64,000 nt of DNA from Methyloceanibacter methanicus (GCF_001723285.1 NZ_LPWG01000013.1:248001-312000), one strand, 5' to 3'; numbered from the stretch's first letter, positions 16,995-38,259 are shown. Program-made: numbers and translations. Notes: generated by a model not told the origin, from the sequence alone.

Positions 16995-17022
16995 GCCGCT
17001 CTACCAACTGAGCTAAGCCGGC
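16950..17022 (-). tRNA. tRNA-Thr (anticodon TGT)
   Basis: The minus strand folds as a standard cloverleaf: acceptor GCCGGCT/AGCCGGC, D arm GCTC/GAGC, anticodon loop TTTGTAA (anticodon TGT) and T arm GCGGG-TTCGACT-CCTGC. Discriminator A, with CC following. It reads codon ACA. Its 3' end is the integration site of the island. Confidence 0.95.
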
Positions 17023-17161
17023 ACGCTAGAGGACGTTTGGTGCACCTCGCGTTTGCACGCGGGGCGGATCGTTTGCGTCCGTGAGCCCTTTATCCCACTT
17101 TGCCTTCAAGTCTCAAGCCCAAGCGCGGCCAGGGGAGCGATTGTCTGGCTTGGGCCCGGCG

Positions 17162-18195
17162 CTAGAACGTGCTGAAGCGGTAGGACACGTTGCCGAACAC
17201 GCCGAAGCGTTCGCTCTTGAAGTCTTGCAGGTCCGATTCGACGTTGATGTTGACGAAGTCGCTGATGCCCCCGGTCTCGGCGTACCAGTAGCGGACGCCC
17301 GCCCCGAGGGTCCAGTTGTCGTCGACGTCGATCTTCAACTCGCCTTCGAGCTGGTAGCCCCAGCCGGTGCCGCTGTCCTCGATATTGGGCGTCCGCCCCA
17401 GATCCGAGCGCAGATAGTGACTGTCCTCGTTCATGAGATAGGCCGCGGGCAGGAAGGCCGCATCGCCGCGGAAGGTCACCCGGTCCAGCAGGCGCGCGGT
17501 GATCTCCGTGCCGAGCCGCAAGGACGACCACATCGACTTGTTGTTGATGGCCTCGGTTCCGAACCCTACGACCATGGTGCCCGGCGCCCCGCAATAGGCC
17601 CCGCCCACGTCGTCCCGGTTGCAGCGGACGCCATAGGCGCTCATCGATTCCTGCCAGTAATTGAAGCCGACGAAGGGGCTGATGACCAGGTTGCCGCTAT
17701 AGCCGACGTCGAAGTCCTGACCGACATCCAAGGTGACGTAGAACGTGCCTTCGCCGTCGATCCTGCTGTAGGTGTCGGAGAACTTCACCTGACCGGCAAA
17801 GTAGTCCTCGTCGTCGAGGCTGCCGCCGCCGAGCCAGCCGCCGCCGATAAAACCCTTGAAGAATGTGTCCGTCTCGTTGCGCACGGACATGAAGAACTCG
17901 AGCGAGTTCCCCGTGACGCCGTCATAGGTGAGCGTGGAGGTGGGGCTGCCGTAATAGTCCGGGTCTGGCGCGAGGAATCGAGGTCGAACCGGTTCGACCC
18001 CTCGCTCCACCAATAGCGCATGCCGACTTCCCATTGGGGCCGCGGATTGGCGTTCGGGGGGAGGGGGATGGCGTAGGGGCGCGGAACGTCCACAGCGTTC
18101 TGCAGAGGGCCGTCGGTCGCGATGACCGCTTGTGCATATGCGCTGTCCGCGATGCCGGCGACAGCCAGCAGCGCCAGACCTAGGCTCCTCAGCAT
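17162..18195 (-). pseudogene. outer-membrane beta-barrel protein, one frameshift
   Basis: The signal peptide MLRSLGLALLAVAG..AYAQ is followed by amphipathic strands with many aromatic residues (WEVGMRYWWSEG, FKGFIGGGWLGGG, VGFNYWQESM, GAGVRYWYAETG) and a C-terminal FGVFGNVSYRFSTF ending in Phe, the usual beta-barrel signature. The reading frame changes near 17970, between FDLDSS and PDPDYYGSP; adding one G there restores it, giving about 345 residues. It is likely a porin-like or omptin-fold outer-membrane protein; its substrate is unknown. Confidence 0.65.
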
Positions 18196-18338
18196 CTTCT
18201 CTTGGCCTCGCCCCTTGTTGGATACCGTTTTCGTTATCCAGAAGGTGCACGGCGCATGGTTAAGAGAGGCTTAAGACGCGTTCCGGAATGGTACGTTCGG
18301 CGCCCGAAACGCCTGTTCGGGGGCGCTCCGGCTGCGGC

Positions 18339-18749
18339 TCAACGGCGGCGGCTGGCGAGCAGGCCCGCGGCGAAGGCCACGGCCAGGAGGGTTAGGGGCC
18401 CGACCTGGTTCATGGCCTTGTTCACGCTCTGATCGACCAAGGCCAGGCCCTCCGCTGGCGCATTCACGAAATCCGGTTCGCGCGGGCGGGATTTCTGCAA
18501 GCCGATGAACAGCAGGACGAGACCGATCAGCGCAAGGATGCCGGCGATCAGCCCCGCGGCGGCGAGCGGCGAGAAATCGTACACCAGCAGGGCATGGTAG
18601 CCCGCGGTCAGGCCGAAGCCGACGGCGAACAGGAGCACCACGATTGCGGCCGCGACGATCACGGCCCGCCGGATGGACTGTTCGACCGATTGTTTGATCC
18701 TCGCGCCGGTCCGCAGCGAGGAGACCAGCGTAAGCGCGAGCCGCAGCAT
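18339..18749 (-). CDS. phage-holin-family-like / actinobacterial holin-X-like membrane protein
   Basis: The 136-residue protein has an amphipathic N-terminal helix, two strong transmembrane segments (AVIVAAAIVVLLFAVGFG and AAGLIAGILALIGLVLLFIGL) and a third weaker hydrophobic segment before a terminal Arg cluster. This architecture is typical of the holin-X/DUF1469-type proteins often encoded next to DUF883 genes, as here 10 bases downstream of one. It is probably a membrane or stress protein rather than a phage lysis gene. Confidence 0.55.
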   Translation of the reverse strand: MLRLALTLVSSLRTGARIKQSVEQSIRRAVIVAAAIVVLLFAVGFGLTAGYHALLVYDFSPLAAAGLIAGILALIGLVLLFIGLQKSRPREPDFVNAPAEGLALVDQSVNKAMNQVGPLTLLAVAFAAGLLASRRR

Positions 18750-18759
18750 GGGCGCTCTC

Positions 18760-18999
18760 CTAACGGCGGGTCAGGATGCCGACGAGCAAGCCGAGCCCGG
18801 CCGCGATCGCGATGGCCTGGAGCGGGTTCTGTTTGATGGCCTCTTCGGCGCTCTCTTTCGTCTCAAGCGCCTTGTCCTGGGCGCGGTGCATGCCCTTTTC
18901 GGCGATGCGCCCCATAGTCGCGCTCATATTCTGCATTTCGGCGCGGATCGCCTCGATCTGTGCGGCGAGGTCTTCAGTCTCGTTACGCGAGGTCGCCAT
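18760..18999 (-). CDS. DUF883 (ElaB/YqjD-like) membrane-anchored protein
   Basis: ATG 18999 follows AAGGAGG, an excellent Shine-Dalgarno, giving 79 residues. The N-terminus is a charged coiled-coil-like helix (ETEDLAAQIEAIRAEM); the C-terminus is the family's signature KQNPLQAIAIAAGLGLLVG with a basic end, a single membrane helix. In enterobacteria ElaB/YqjD tether ribosomes to the membrane in stationary phase; that role is only inferred here. An operon with the next holin-like gene is likely. Confidence 0.78.
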   Translation of the reverse strand: MATSRNETEDLAAQIEAIRAEMQNMSATMGRIAEKGMHRAQDKALETKESAEEAIKQNPLQAIAIAAGLGLLVGILTRR

Positions 19000-19217
19000 G
19001 TTCAGTGTCCTCCTTGGAAAACGGTTGACGTGTTCTGCATTCAGGTGAGGTGGGTCGGGGTCGGTATCAAGCTCAGCGGGTATACCATGCCCTGACATTT
19101 CTTGCCTGACTGTTGCTCAATCGGCGCAGTCGCTTGATTGCCCGCACCTTTCGCTTCGTTTAGAGTCCGAACGCTTAACGGGGTCCCGCAAATGGCCCCA
19201 AAAGGGGATCAGCAGGT

Positions 19218-19523
19218 ATGGCTGGCGTGAAATTGGGATCCTTGTGCGCACTCGGTGCGAGCCTATGCGTCGCCTTCGCGTTGGCGCCGCAAGGCCCTGC
19301 GCGCGCCGGTGAGCAGGTGGACATCGTGACCAGCCGCGGGCTGATCGGCTTCGGCCATATGAAGCGGGTCACCGAGGCCCATTGCCTCGACCGGAACTAT
19401 TGGTGGTTCTACCGGCCCTATACGACGGCCGGCGAGGACTTCCCCCGCTGCGAGCCCTATTTCCATTACCTCGACACCGGGGGCGGTACTGGCAATGCCT
19501 GGGCGGACCGCGCGATGAAATAG
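19218..19523 (+). CDS. small secreted hypothetical protein
   Basis: The 101-residue product has a signal peptide (LCALGASLCVAFALAP, cleavage near ARA). The mature part is rich in Tyr and Trp with two Cys (CLDRNYWWFYRPY, CEPYFHYLD) that could form one disulphide. No family is recognised. It stands alone between divergent and secreted-protein genes. Confidence 0.6.
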   Translation: MAGVKLGSLCALGASLCVAFALAPQGPARAGEQVDIVTSRGLIGFGHMKRVTEAHCLDRNYWWFYRPYTTAGEDFPRCEPYFHYLDTGGGTGNAWADRAMK

Positions 19524-19759
19524 GGCGGCTCCGGCGCCGGCTCTAAGTTTTTCCGTGCAATTTGTGCCGCAATGCTTGCCGCGATCGAAAGTGTTCCATT
19601 TTGATGCAGCCATTAATGCTGTATCAATGCTTTTTCTTGGGCAAGTTCGAACGTATTAACTTTAGCGATACTTGACTCCATTAGCCTCGGAACTGTCAGC
19701 CGCGCCGCCTCTCAGAGGCCGGGGGCGGCGGACCTGCAAGTTCCGAGTGGAGTTCCAAG

Positions 19760-20173
19760 ATGAAGATTCTGATGACTGTCGTTGTCGCCGTGATCGTGGC
19801 GGCCGGCTTCAGCCTTATGTCGGCACCCGAGGCGGAGGCAGGCTGCGCGGTCGGCTATGGTTGCGCCGGCGCAGTGCTCGTGCCGACGCCTCAGCCCATT
19901 CCGCTGCGCCGCCGCTGGGTCCGTCCGCGCGTCGCTGCCGTCGCGCCCTGTGTTTCGCCGTGTGCCGCTCGGCCGGTCGTGGTCGCACCGGTTGCGCCCT
20001 GTGTGGCGCCATGCGGTGTCCCTGCGCCGCGGGCCTACTACTACCGGTCGCCGAACTACTACGCGAACTACACGCAGCCGGCCTATGCCGGGGGCTGCAA
20101 TCTCGGCCCCGGCAATTGCTACTGGCGCCGGAACTGCTGGTACGATTCCTTCGGCCGCCGCTTCTGCGACTAG
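19760..20173 (+). CDS. secreted Pro/Cys/Tyr-rich hypothetical protein
   Basis: The 137-residue product has a clear signal peptide (MTVVVAVIVAAGFSLMSAPEAEA). The mature protein has repeated P-C units (APCVSPC, APCVAPC), a Tyr/Asn-rich stretch (YYYRSPNYYANYT) and a Cys-rich end (CYWRRNCWYDSFGRRFCD). Similar low-complexity secreted proteins are common in Hyphomicrobiales; the role is unknown, perhaps surface-associated. Confidence 0.6.
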   Translation: MKILMTVVVAVIVAAGFSLMSAPEAEAGCAVGYGCAGAVLVPTPQPIPLRRRWVRPRVAAVAPCVSPCAARPVVVAPVAPCVAPCGVPAPRAYYYRSPNYYANYTQPAYAGGCNLGPGNCYWRRNCWYDSFGRRFCD

Positions 20174-20261
20174 AGACTTCGAGCTTCCAGTGCGTACTGG
20201 TTGATTCCCGGGCGTGAGGGGGAGGGTGCGAAAGTGCCGTCCTCCTCCCGCTCGTCCGGCA

Positions 20262-21053
20262 TCACGGCTTGCGCACGCGCGCCCAGTGCAGCGCGACGGC
20301 CGCCGCGTTCGACACGTTGAGACTGGCGAGCGCGCTCGCCGTCGAAATCCGGCACAGGATGTCGCAGCGCTCCCGCGTGAGTTGCCGCAAGCCACGCCCC
20401 TCCGCGCCGAGGACGAGCGCGAGCGGGTACGTCAGGGGCGCGTCCTCGAGCGTCTGGTCCGCCTCTTCGGCCAGGCCCAGCCGGGTTGACCCCGCGTTCG
20501 CCAAGCTCCGCCAAGCTTCGGCGAGGTTCCGAACCTGCACGATCGGCACGAGGTCGAGCGCGCCGCTCGCCGATTTGGCCAGCACGCCGCTCAAGGGCGG
20601 GCTATGGCGCTGGGTCATGATCAGGCCCTTCGCGCCGAAAGCCGCGGCCGAGCGCAATGCCGCGCCCACATTGTGAGGGTCGGTCACCTGGTCCAGCACC
20701 AGAAGCGTGCCCGACAGGTCCAGGTCCTCCAGCGCCAGCGAATCGAGCGGCCCGGCTTCCAGGAGAACGCCCTGATGGACCGTGTCGGCCCCGAGTTGCC
20801 GGTCGAGGGCCTTGGGCAGAACCCGTTCCGGCTCGAGGCCGCGCCGCGCGATCAGGGGGGCCAGCCGGTGGGCCGCGTTCTCCGTCGCCTGGATGGCATA
20901 GACAGGCCGCTTCTCGTTGGCGAGGGCCGCCTCGACCGCATGAAGACCGAACAGTTGAACCCGCCCGGAATCGCGGTCTTTCGCCGGTTTTCGGCCCGGG
21001 CGCCCGCCGCCGCGTGTTACGGATTTGGAATGCCTTGGCTTTTGCTGCGTCAT
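20262..21053 (-). CDS. rlmB: 23S rRNA (guanosine-2'-O)-methyltransferase RlmB
   Basis: The 263-residue SpoU/TrmH-family enzyme has a basic N-terminal extension, a substrate-binding domain (LFGLHAVEAALANEKRP) and the SPOUT knot motifs: VLDQVTDPHNVGAALRSA, ALVLGAEGRGL, then RISTASALASLNVSNAAAVAL. RlmB makes Gm2251 in the peptidyltransferase region of 23S rRNA. It is divergent from the tRNA cluster. Confidence 0.92.
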   Translation of the reverse strand: MTQQKPRHSKSVTRGGGRPGRKPAKDRDSGRVQLFGLHAVEAALANEKRPVYAIQATENAAHRLAPLIARRGLEPERVLPKALDRQLGADTVHQGVLLEAGPLDSLALEDLDLSGTLLVLDQVTDPHNVGAALRSAAAFGAKGLIMTQRHSPPLSGVLAKSASGALDLVPIVQVRNLAEAWRSLANAGSTRLGLAEEADQTLEDAPLTYPLALVLGAEGRGLRQLTRERCDILCRISTASALASLNVSNAAAVALHWARVRKP

Positions 21054-21263
21054 GATGGGCGGACTTTCCGGGGCGAGAATCGGCGCTGCTTTCGGTGCCT
21101 AGCATAAATCCCAAGGATTCCAGGCGCTCGACCCTGATTTACAGTTGACACGGACCGCCTGGCTACTCATAAACAGCGGCTATTGCGGACCCTGCCGGCC
21201 GACGGCGGGGTGTTTTTGCTTGGTTAAAATCACCAGTCAATCCATCTGACGCTATTGGTTTCA

Positions 21264-21348
21264 GGAGGGGTGCCCGAGTGGCTAAAGGGGACGGGCTGTA
21301 AACCCGTTGGCTATGCCTACGTTGGTTCGAATCCAACCCCCTCCACCA
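21264..21348 (+). tRNA. tRNA-Tyr (anticodon GTA)
   Basis: Class II tRNA with a long variable arm; acceptor GGAGGGG/CCCCTCC, anticodon loop CTGTAAA giving GTA, T arm with TTCGAAT and encoded CCA. Confidence 0.95.
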
Positions 21349-21376
21349 GCGCTCTAGGAGTTAGAGGCAGACGGTT

Positions 21377-21450
21377 GCGGGTGTAGCTCAATGGTAGAGC
21401 AGCAGCCTTCCAAGCTGACGATGAGGGTTCGATTCCCTTCACCCGCTCCA
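21377..21450 (+). tRNA. tRNA-Gly (anticodon TCC)
   Basis: Acceptor GCGGGTG/CACCCGC, anticodon loop CTTCCAA giving TCC, TTCGATT loop, encoded CCA. 28 bases after tRNA-Tyr, likely cotranscribed. Confidence 0.95.
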
Positions 21451-21514
21451 GTTTCCTAGGCGTCTAGCCTATTGGTTTGATTGTTGAATTTGGTTTGAGG
21501 ACGACGAGGACGAT

Positions 21515-21591
21515 AGGAGTGTAGCTCAACTGGCTAGAGCACCGGTCTCCAAAACCGGGGGTTGGGGGTTCGAGTCCCTCCACTCCTGCCA
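21515..21591 (+). tRNA. tRNA-Trp (anticodon CCA)
   Basis: Acceptor AGGAGTG/CACTCCT, anticodon loop with CCA, TTCGAGT loop, encoded CCA. It lies directly upstream of secE, a conserved bacterial order, here with no tuf gene between. Confidence 0.95.
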
Positions 21592-21689
21592 CGGTCGGGG
21601 ACAGGGTTTTGCGGCGGCGGCCAGGCGCACACGGTCCAAACGTTTAACGCAACGGCGGGAACAGTCGATTCCCGCGAGTAAGAACAGAG

Positions 21690-21890
21690 ATGGCGAGAAC
21701 GAACCCGTTTGAGTTTCTGCAGCAGGTGCGGACCGAGGTGTCGAAAGTCACCTGGCCGAGCCGGCGCGAGACGATCATCACCACGATCATGGTGGTCGTC
21801 ATGTCGATCATCGCCGCCTTGTTCTTTCTCGGCGTGGATTGGGTGCTCGGCACGGTCGTTCAGCTGATTCTCGGCATCAGATTTTTCTAG
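21690..21890 (+). CDS. secE: preprotein translocase subunit SecE
   Basis: At 66 residues it is the short single-helix alphaproteobacterial SecE. It shows the cytoplasmic motif VRTEVSKVTWPSRRET and one transmembrane segment (VVVMSIIAALFFLGVDWVLG). It stabilises SecY in the SecYEG channel. It is followed within 20 bases by nusG. Confidence 0.95.
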   Translation: MARTNPFEFLQQVRTEVSKVTWPSRRETIITTIMVVVMSIIAALFFLGVDWVLGTVVQLILGIRFF

Positions 21891-21910
21891 GAGGTCGAAG
21901 CTTCAGTCCG

Positions 21911-22441
21911 ATGGCTATGCGCTGGTATATCGTCCACGCCTACTCGAATTTCGAGCGGAAGGTCGCCGAATCCATCAGGGAGCGCGCCGATTCCGCGGGG
22001 CTCGGAGAGCAGTTCGAGGAAGTGCTCGTGCCCATGGAAGAGGTCGTGGAGATGCGGCGCGGCCGGAAGGTGGCGTCGGAGCGGAAGTTCTTTCCGGGTT
22101 ATGTGCTGGTGAAGATGGAGCTCAACGACGAGACCTACCATCTGATCAAGGACACGCCCAAGGTGACGGGCTTTCTGGGCACGGAGAACAAGCCCATTCC
22201 GATCACCGAGGAGGAGGCGGGCCGCATCCTCCAGCAGGTTCAGGAAGGCGTGGAGCGGCCGAAGCCGTCCGTGACCTTCGAGATCGGAGAGCAGGTTCGG
22301 GTCGCCGATGGCCCATTCGCCTCCTTCAACGGCCTCGTGGAAGAGGTCGACGAGGAGCGGGCCCGGCTCAAGGTGGCGGTTTCGATTTTCGGCCGGGCGA
22401 CGCCGGTCGAGCTCGAATACGCGCAAGTGGAAAAACTGTAG
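21911..22441 (+). CDS. nusG: transcription termination/antitermination factor NusG
   Basis: The 176-residue protein has the NGN domain (RWYIVHAYSNFERKVAESI; FPGYVLVKMEL) and a C-terminal KOW domain (VADGPFASFNGLVEEVD). It binds RNA polymerase and couples to Rho or ribosomal protein S10. The ATG at 21911 follows AGGAGGT at rather long spacing; ATG 21917 is an alternative. Confidence 0.95.
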   Translation: MAMRWYIVHAYSNFERKVAESIRERADSAGLGEQFEEVLVPMEEVVEMRRGRKVASERKFFPGYVLVKMELNDETYHLIKDTPKVTGFLGTENKPIPITEEEAGRILQQVQEGVERPKPSVTFEIGEQVRVADGPFASFNGLVEEVDEERARLKVAVSIFGRATPVELEYAQVEKL

Positions 22442-22492
22442 CGAACGCGCGTTTCAAGGCGCGCAACACGTGTAAACGCAGGACGTACTGGG

Positions 22493-22921
22493 ATGGCGAA
22501 GAAAGTAGACGGTTACATCAAGCTGCAAGTGCCCGCCGGGCAGGCGAATCCCTCGCCGCCGATTGGCCCGGCGCTGGGGCAGCGCGGCGTGAACATTCAG
22601 GAGTTCTGCAAGTCGTTCAACGCGGCCACGCAGAAGATCGAGCCGGGTTCGCCGATCCCGACCGTCATCACGGTCTATGCGGATCGCTCTTTCACTTTCG
22701 AGATGAAGACGCCGCCGGCGTCCTATCTCCTGAAGAAGGCGGCGAAGGCGAAGAGCGGCTCCAAGGAGCCGGGCCGCACGGTTGCGGGCAAGGTCACACA
22801 GGACCAGTTGCGCGAGATCGCCGAAATGAAGATGCAGGATTTGAACGCCAACTCCATCGAGCAAGCGATGAAGATCATCGCCGGGTCCGCCCGTTCGATG
22901 GGTCTTGAGGTCCAGGAGTAG
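22493..22921 (+). CDS. rplK: 50S ribosomal protein L11
   Basis: 142 residues, full length, with the N-terminal [16 protein letters not shown] motif that binds the GTPase-associated region of 23S rRNA. It is followed 5 bases later by rplA. Confidence 0.97.
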   Translation: MAKKVDGYIKLQVPAGQANPSPPIGPALGQRGVNIQEFCKSFNAATQKIEPGSPIPTVITVYADRSFTFEMKTPPASYLLKKAAKAKSGSKEPGRTVAGKVTQDQLREIAEMKMQDLNANSIEQAMKIIAGSARSMGLEVQE

Positions 22922-22926
22922 AGACG

Positions 22927-23622
22927 ATGAGCAAGCCCGGTAAGAGGTTTCGTGCAGCGGCCGAGACGGTCGACAACACCAAGCTCTACGGTGTCGAAGA
23001 GGCGGTGAAGCTGCTCAAGGGGGCGGCCAAGGCCAAGTTCGACGAGACGGTCGAGATTGCGATGAATCTCGGCGTCGATCCGCGCCACGCCGACCAGATG
23101 GTACGCGGCGTCTGTCAGCTGCCCCACGGGTCGGGCCGAACCCTGCGCGTCGGCGTTTTCGCCAAGGGCGACAAGGCCGAGGAAGCCAAGAAGGCCGGCG
23201 CCGAGGTCGTTGGCGCCGAGGATCTCGTCGAGCAGGTGCAGAAGGGCACGATCGAGTTCGACCGCTGCATCGCCACGCCCGACATGATGCCGCTCGTGGG
23301 CCGTCTCGGTAAGGTGCTTGGGCCCCGCGGTCTGATGCCGAACCCGAAGGTCGGGACCGTGACCACCGATGTCGCCGCCGCCGTTCAGGCGCCAAGGGCG
23401 GCGCCGTGGAGTTTCGCGTCGAGAAGGCGGGCGTCATTCACGCCGGCGTCGGCAAGGCGAGCTTCACCGAGGAAGCGCTGGTCGCACATCCGCGCCTTCA
23501 CGGACGCGGTGATCAAGGCCAAGCCGTCGGGTGCGAAGGGCACCTTTGTGAAGAAGATTGCCGTGACTTCCACGATGGGGCCCGGCGTCAAGATTGAGCC
23601 CGCCAGCGTCGGCGGCGCTTAG
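22927..23622 (+). CDS. rplA: 50S ribosomal protein L1, with compensated frame disruption
   Basis: 231 residues, near full length. Residues 1-154 and 187-231 match L1 ([31 protein letters not shown]). Between them the annotated frame reads Arg/Ser-rich nonsense, while another frame reads the expected [19 protein letters not shown]. One base appears missing near 23391 and two near 23485, so the frame is regained with one codon lost. For an otherwise conserved ribosomal protein, sequencing error is the likeliest cause. L1 binds the L1 stalk of 23S rRNA and represses its own operon. Confidence 0.93.
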   Translation: MSKPGKRFRAAAETVDNTKLYGVEEAVKLLKGAAKAKFDETVEIAMNLGVDPRHADQMVRGVCQLPHGSGRTLRVGVFAKGDKAEEAKKAGAEVVGAEDLVEQVQKGTIEFDRCIATPDMMPLVGRLGKVLGPRGLMPNPKVGTVTTDVAAAVQAPRAAPWSFASRRRASFTPASARRASPRKRWSHIRAFTDAVIKAKPSGAKGTFVKKIAVTSTMGPGVKIEPASVGGA

Positions 23623-23997
23623 TCTAAAAAGAATTTCGGGACTTCGGTCCCGAAGGGGACGTTTTGTCCCGAAGGGTCGTCCGGTTCGCCGTACGGCCCA
23701 AACCTGTCCGAGATTGCAGGTGTGGGAAACCGCTTAAGCCTTCTGGGCCTGCATGAGACGGGAGACAAACGGTTCGAGGGGTGTGGGCCTTGCTTGGCAG
23801 GGACACGCATTCGGAAGATCGGTTGAACCTCGTATGTGGCTCACGCGCGTTTTTGCGTGAACGAGCGGGACAGGCAACAGAGCGCCGCGAACAATCGCGG
23901 GATGGCGTCGATGCCTTCTCCCGCATGTCTCGCGGCTCAGTGTGGCCTAAGCCCGCATCGGCTTTTGCTTTCGCGGGTTTGAAACAACGGAGTGAGC
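23623..23997 (+). promoter_or_regulatory. rplA-rplJ intergenic region, probable L10 leader
   Basis: This 375-base gap holds a perfect 8-bp stem with a TTCG loop (23635-23654, arms TTCGGGAC and GTCCCGAA), a second GGGAC/GTCCC stem to about 23671, and later a TCACGC/GCGTGA hairpin near 23840-23862. A structured leader bound by the L10-L12 complex normally precedes rplJ. No gene is seen. Confidence 0.5.
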
Positions 23998-24513
23998 ATG
24001 GAAAGAGCTGAAAAGCGCGAAGTCGTATCTGCGCTTAGCGATGTCTTCGCCAATACCGGCGTGGTCGTCGTGGCTCACTACGCGGGTCTTTCGGTGTCCG
24101 AAATGACCAAGCTGCGCAGCGACATGAGAGAAGCTGGCGGCCAGGTCAAGGTGGCGAAGAACAGGCTCGTTAAGCTCGCGCTGGATGGAACCGACGCCCA
24201 GGGGATTTCGGATCTCATGGCGGGGCCGACCTGCCTCGCTTATTCCGACGACCCCATCGCGGCGCCGAAGGTGGCCGTCAAGTTCGCCAAGGGGAACGAG
24301 AAGTTCGTGATCCTCGGCGGCACGATGGGCGCCACGGTTCTCGACGCCAAGGGGGTGAGCTCGCTAGCCGACTTGCCTTCGCTCGATGAACTGCGTGGAA
24401 AGCTGGTTGGTCTGCTTCAGGCACCGGCGGGCAAGATTGCCCGCACGGTCAGTGCACCGGCCGCTCAGCTCGCGCGGGTCTTCGGCGCATATGGCGCGAA
24501 GGACGCAGCGTAG
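23998..24513 (+). CDS. rplJ: 50S ribosomal protein L10
   Basis: 171 residues starting MERAEKREV behind GGAGTGAGC. It shows the L10 rRNA-binding domain ([25 protein letters not shown]) and the C-terminal helix that carries L7/L12 dimers. It pairs with rplL 53 bases downstream. Confidence 0.97.
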   Translation: MERAEKREVVSALSDVFANTGVVVVAHYAGLSVSEMTKLRSDMREAGGQVKVAKNRLVKLALDGTDAQGISDLMAGPTCLAYSDDPIAAPKVAVKFAKGNEKFVILGGTMGATVLDAKGVSSLADLPSLDELRGKLVGLLQAPAGKIARTVSAPAAQLARVFGAYGAKDAA

Positions 24514-24566
24514 GCCTTTGACGACTTACATCGAAACACAAGAGTTGAACGTACGAGGATAACGAA

Positions 24567-24947
24567 ATGGCAGATCTTCAGAAGATTGCAGACGATCTTT
24601 CGGGCCTGACGGTGCTCGAAGCGGCCGAACTGGCCAAGATTCTCGAGGAGAAATGGGGCGTTTCCGCCGCAGCTCCCGTTGCCGTCGCGGCTGTCGCCGG
24701 CGGTGCCGGTGGGGATGCCGCCGCGGCCGAGGAGAAGACGGAATTCGACGTCATTCTGACCGGCGCCGGCGACAAGAAAATCAACGTCATCAAGGAAGTG
24801 CGCGCGATCACGAGCCTCGGCCTGAAAGAGGCCAAGGACTTGGTCGAAGGTGCGCCGAAGCCCGTCAAGGAAGGCGTTGACAAGGAAGAAGCCGAGAAGA
24901 TCAAGAAGCAGCTTGAGGACGCCGGCGCGTCTGTCGAGCTCAAGTAG
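24567..24947 (+). CDS. rplL: 50S ribosomal protein L7/L12
   Basis: 126 residues: N-terminal dimerisation helices ([21 protein letters not shown]), Ala/Gly/Val-rich hinge, and C-terminal factor-binding domain ([20 protein letters not shown]). It forms the ribosomal stalk that recruits translational GTPases. Confidence 0.97.
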   Translation: MADLQKIADDLSGLTVLEAAELAKILEEKWGVSAAAPVAVAAVAGGAGGDAAAAEEKTEFDVILTGAGDKKINVIKEVRAITSLGLKEAKDLVEGAPKPVKEGVDKEEAEKIKKQLEDAGASVELK

Positions 24948-24963
24948 ACTTGAGTTAAAAGCT

Positions 24964-25023
24964 TGGGTTGAAGAATTCCCGGGCCGATCCCATATGATGG
25001 GGTCGGCCCGGGCTTCCAACCCA
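24964..25023 (+). terminator. long hairpin between rplL and rpoB, probable attenuator
   Basis: Arms beginning CCCGGGCCGATCCCA and ending TGGGGTCGGCCCGGG pair with one G-U, and an outer TGGGTTG/CAACCCA stem extends it. No poly-U follows, so it likely attenuates or processes rather than ends transcription, as in the well-known rplL-rpoB attenuator of E. coli. Confidence 0.6.
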
Positions 25024-25112
25024 TCAACATGTGTATGACGTGACGGTTCCCCTGAGTTTCCGCCAAGGCGGGGACTTAGGAGAGCGGTCGCGACGAGCTT
25101 TGAGAGGACCAC

Positions 25113-29243
<4,131 letters not shown>

Positions 29244-29324
29244 GCGTCTGGCGCGGACGCTTCGACACACACCCGTTTCGACTAACCGAAGGGCGGCGCC
29301 CCCGCCCATTTGGAGACAAGCAGA

Positions 29325-33572
<4,248 letters not shown>

Positions 33573-33970
33573 GCCGTATCCGGAGATATTGGGGGCCAAG
33601 CGGCAAAACCGTCAAAAAACGGCGCTTGGCCCCTGAATTCGGGCACTTGAGCCCTTGACGTTGCGAGAAATGGCCTGATACAACGCGGCCACTTAGCGGC
33701 AGGCGGTAGCCCACCGAAAGGTTGCCCATTAGGAGATAATACCTAGCGGGCGCGGGTTAGACGCTGCCGGACTAACCGGGATCAGATCGGGGTCATGATC
33801 TTGGGGGCTATCCCTCAAGGTCCTCTGTTTTTGGCGCTGAAGGACGCGAGGGACGACTCGCAGCTTCAGCTCTTGTGTTTTGGGCGCTCTCGCCCAGCTG
33901 GTTTGGGCGTTGTCGCCCATGGGTGAACGAGGCGATTTCGCCTTCAGAACGATTGGACGCTAAGGCTGCC
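33573..33970 (+). promoter_or_regulatory. rpoC-rpsL intergenic region
   Basis: This 398-base gap starts with a perfect 11-bp inverted repeat (GGGGCCAAGCG 33592-33602 and CGCTTGGCCCC 33623-33633) enclosing a smaller stem, without a following T-run. It likely holds the end of the rpoBC transcript and the promoter of the str operon. No gene is supported. Confidence 0.45.
33655..33684 (+). promoter_or_regulatory. possible sigma-70-type promoter for rpsL-rpsG-fusA-tuf
   Basis: TTGACG and TACAAC are separated by 18 bases, close to the housekeeping consensus, about 290 bases upstream of rpsL. Position and motif only. Confidence 0.35.
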
Positions 33971-34342
33971 ATGCCAACGATTCAGCAATTGATCCGGAAG
34001 CCGCGCAAGGCTCCGGTGAAACGCAACAAAGTGCCGGCCATGCAGGCCTGCCCGCAGAAGCGTGGGGTTTGTACCCGCGTGTACACCACGACGCCGAAGA
34101 AGCCGAACTCGGCGCTTCGGAAGGTCGCGCGCGTGCGCCTGACGAACCAGCAGGAAGTGACGAGCTACATTCCTGGCGAGGGTCATAATCTTCAGGAGCA
34201 CTCGGTGGTGATGATCCGCGGCGGCCGTGTGAAGGATCTTCCCGGCGTGCGCTACCACATCATTCGCGGCGTGCTCGACACGCAAGGCGTCGGCGCCCGC
34301 CGTCAGCGGCGCTCGAAATACGGAGCCAAGCGGCCCAAGTAG
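33971..34342 (+). CDS. rpsL: 30S ribosomal protein S12
   Basis: 123 residues, standard length, starting [12 protein letters not shown]. It includes the streptomycin-region [16 protein letters not shown] and [13 protein letters not shown]; the key Lys residues are wild type, so no streptomycin-resistance change is seen. It acts in decoding. Confidence 0.98.
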   Translation: MPTIQQLIRKPRKAPVKRNKVPAMQACPQKRGVCTRVYTTTPKKPNSALRKVARVRLTNQQEVTSYIPGEGHNLQEHSVVMIRGGRVKDLPGVRYHIIRGVLDTQGVGARRQRRSKYGAKRPK

Positions 34343-34383
34343 TGGGGCGCTTTTCTGGTTTTTAAGGAACGGATTGAAGCGAT

Positions 34384-34854
34384 ATGTCCAGGCGGCACAA
34401 AGCTGATAAGCGGGAGATCATCCCCGATCCCAAATTTGGGGATCAGGTGCTCACCAAGTTCATGAACTCCATCATGCTTGACGGCAAGAAATCGGCCGCC
34501 GAGCGGATCGTTTATGGCGCGCTCGACCAGATGGAAGACAAGGTCAAGCAGAACCCGATCGAGCTGTTCCATCAGGCGCTGCAGAACGTCATGCCGGCGA
34601 TCGAGGTGCGTTCGCGCCGTGTGGGTGGCGCGACCTATCAGGTGCCCGTCGAGGTCCGTGTCGACCGCCGTCAGGCCCTGGCCATTCGCTGGATTATTTC
34701 CGCCGCGCGCGGGCGCAACGAGAACACGATGGTCGAGCGGCTGTCGGGTGAGCTTCTCGATGCCGTCAACAATCGCGGTTCGGCCGTGAAGAAGCGCGAG
34801 GACACGCACCGGATGGCGGAAGCCAACCGGGCCTTCTCGCACTATCGCTGGTAA
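34384..34854 (+). CDS. rpsG: 30S ribosomal protein S7
   Basis: 156 residues starting [12 protein letters not shown], full length. It nucleates folding of the 16S rRNA 3' domain. 41 bases after rpsL. Confidence 0.97.
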   Translation: MSRRHKADKREIIPDPKFGDQVLTKFMNSIMLDGKKSAAERIVYGALDQMEDKVKQNPIELFHQALQNVMPAIEVRSRRVGGATYQVPVEVRVDRRQALAIRWIISAARGRNENTMVERLSGELLDAVNNRGSAVKKREDTHRMAEANRAFSHYRW

Positions 34855-34875
34855 CCGTCTCAAGGAACTCGAACG

Positions 34876-36951
<2,076 letters not shown>

Positions 36952-37003
36952 GCGATTGGGCGTTTGAGTTTTTATCTTCTGGTGAGAGGAATGGAGAGCC
37001 ACA

Positions 37004-38194
<1,191 letters not shown>

Positions 38195-38209
38195 AGGGAA
38201 TTGAGAAGT

Positions 38210-38241
38210 GCGCCGCTCCGTTTTGGGGCGGCGCGCTTTTC
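38210..38241 (+). terminator. intrinsic terminator after tuf
   Basis: GCGCCGCTCC and GGGGCGGCGC pair (one G-U) around a GTTTT loop, followed by GCTTTTC. It separates the str operon from the S10 operon. Confidence 0.75.
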
Positions 38242-38259
38242 TAACTTGAGGCCGTCGAG

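Noticed and set aside
21190-21217. Hairpin CCCTGCCG/CGGCGGGG followed by TGTTTTT
   Set aside because: It looks like a plus-strand terminator but no plus-strand gene precedes it (rlmB runs the other way), so its role is unclear and I do not call it.
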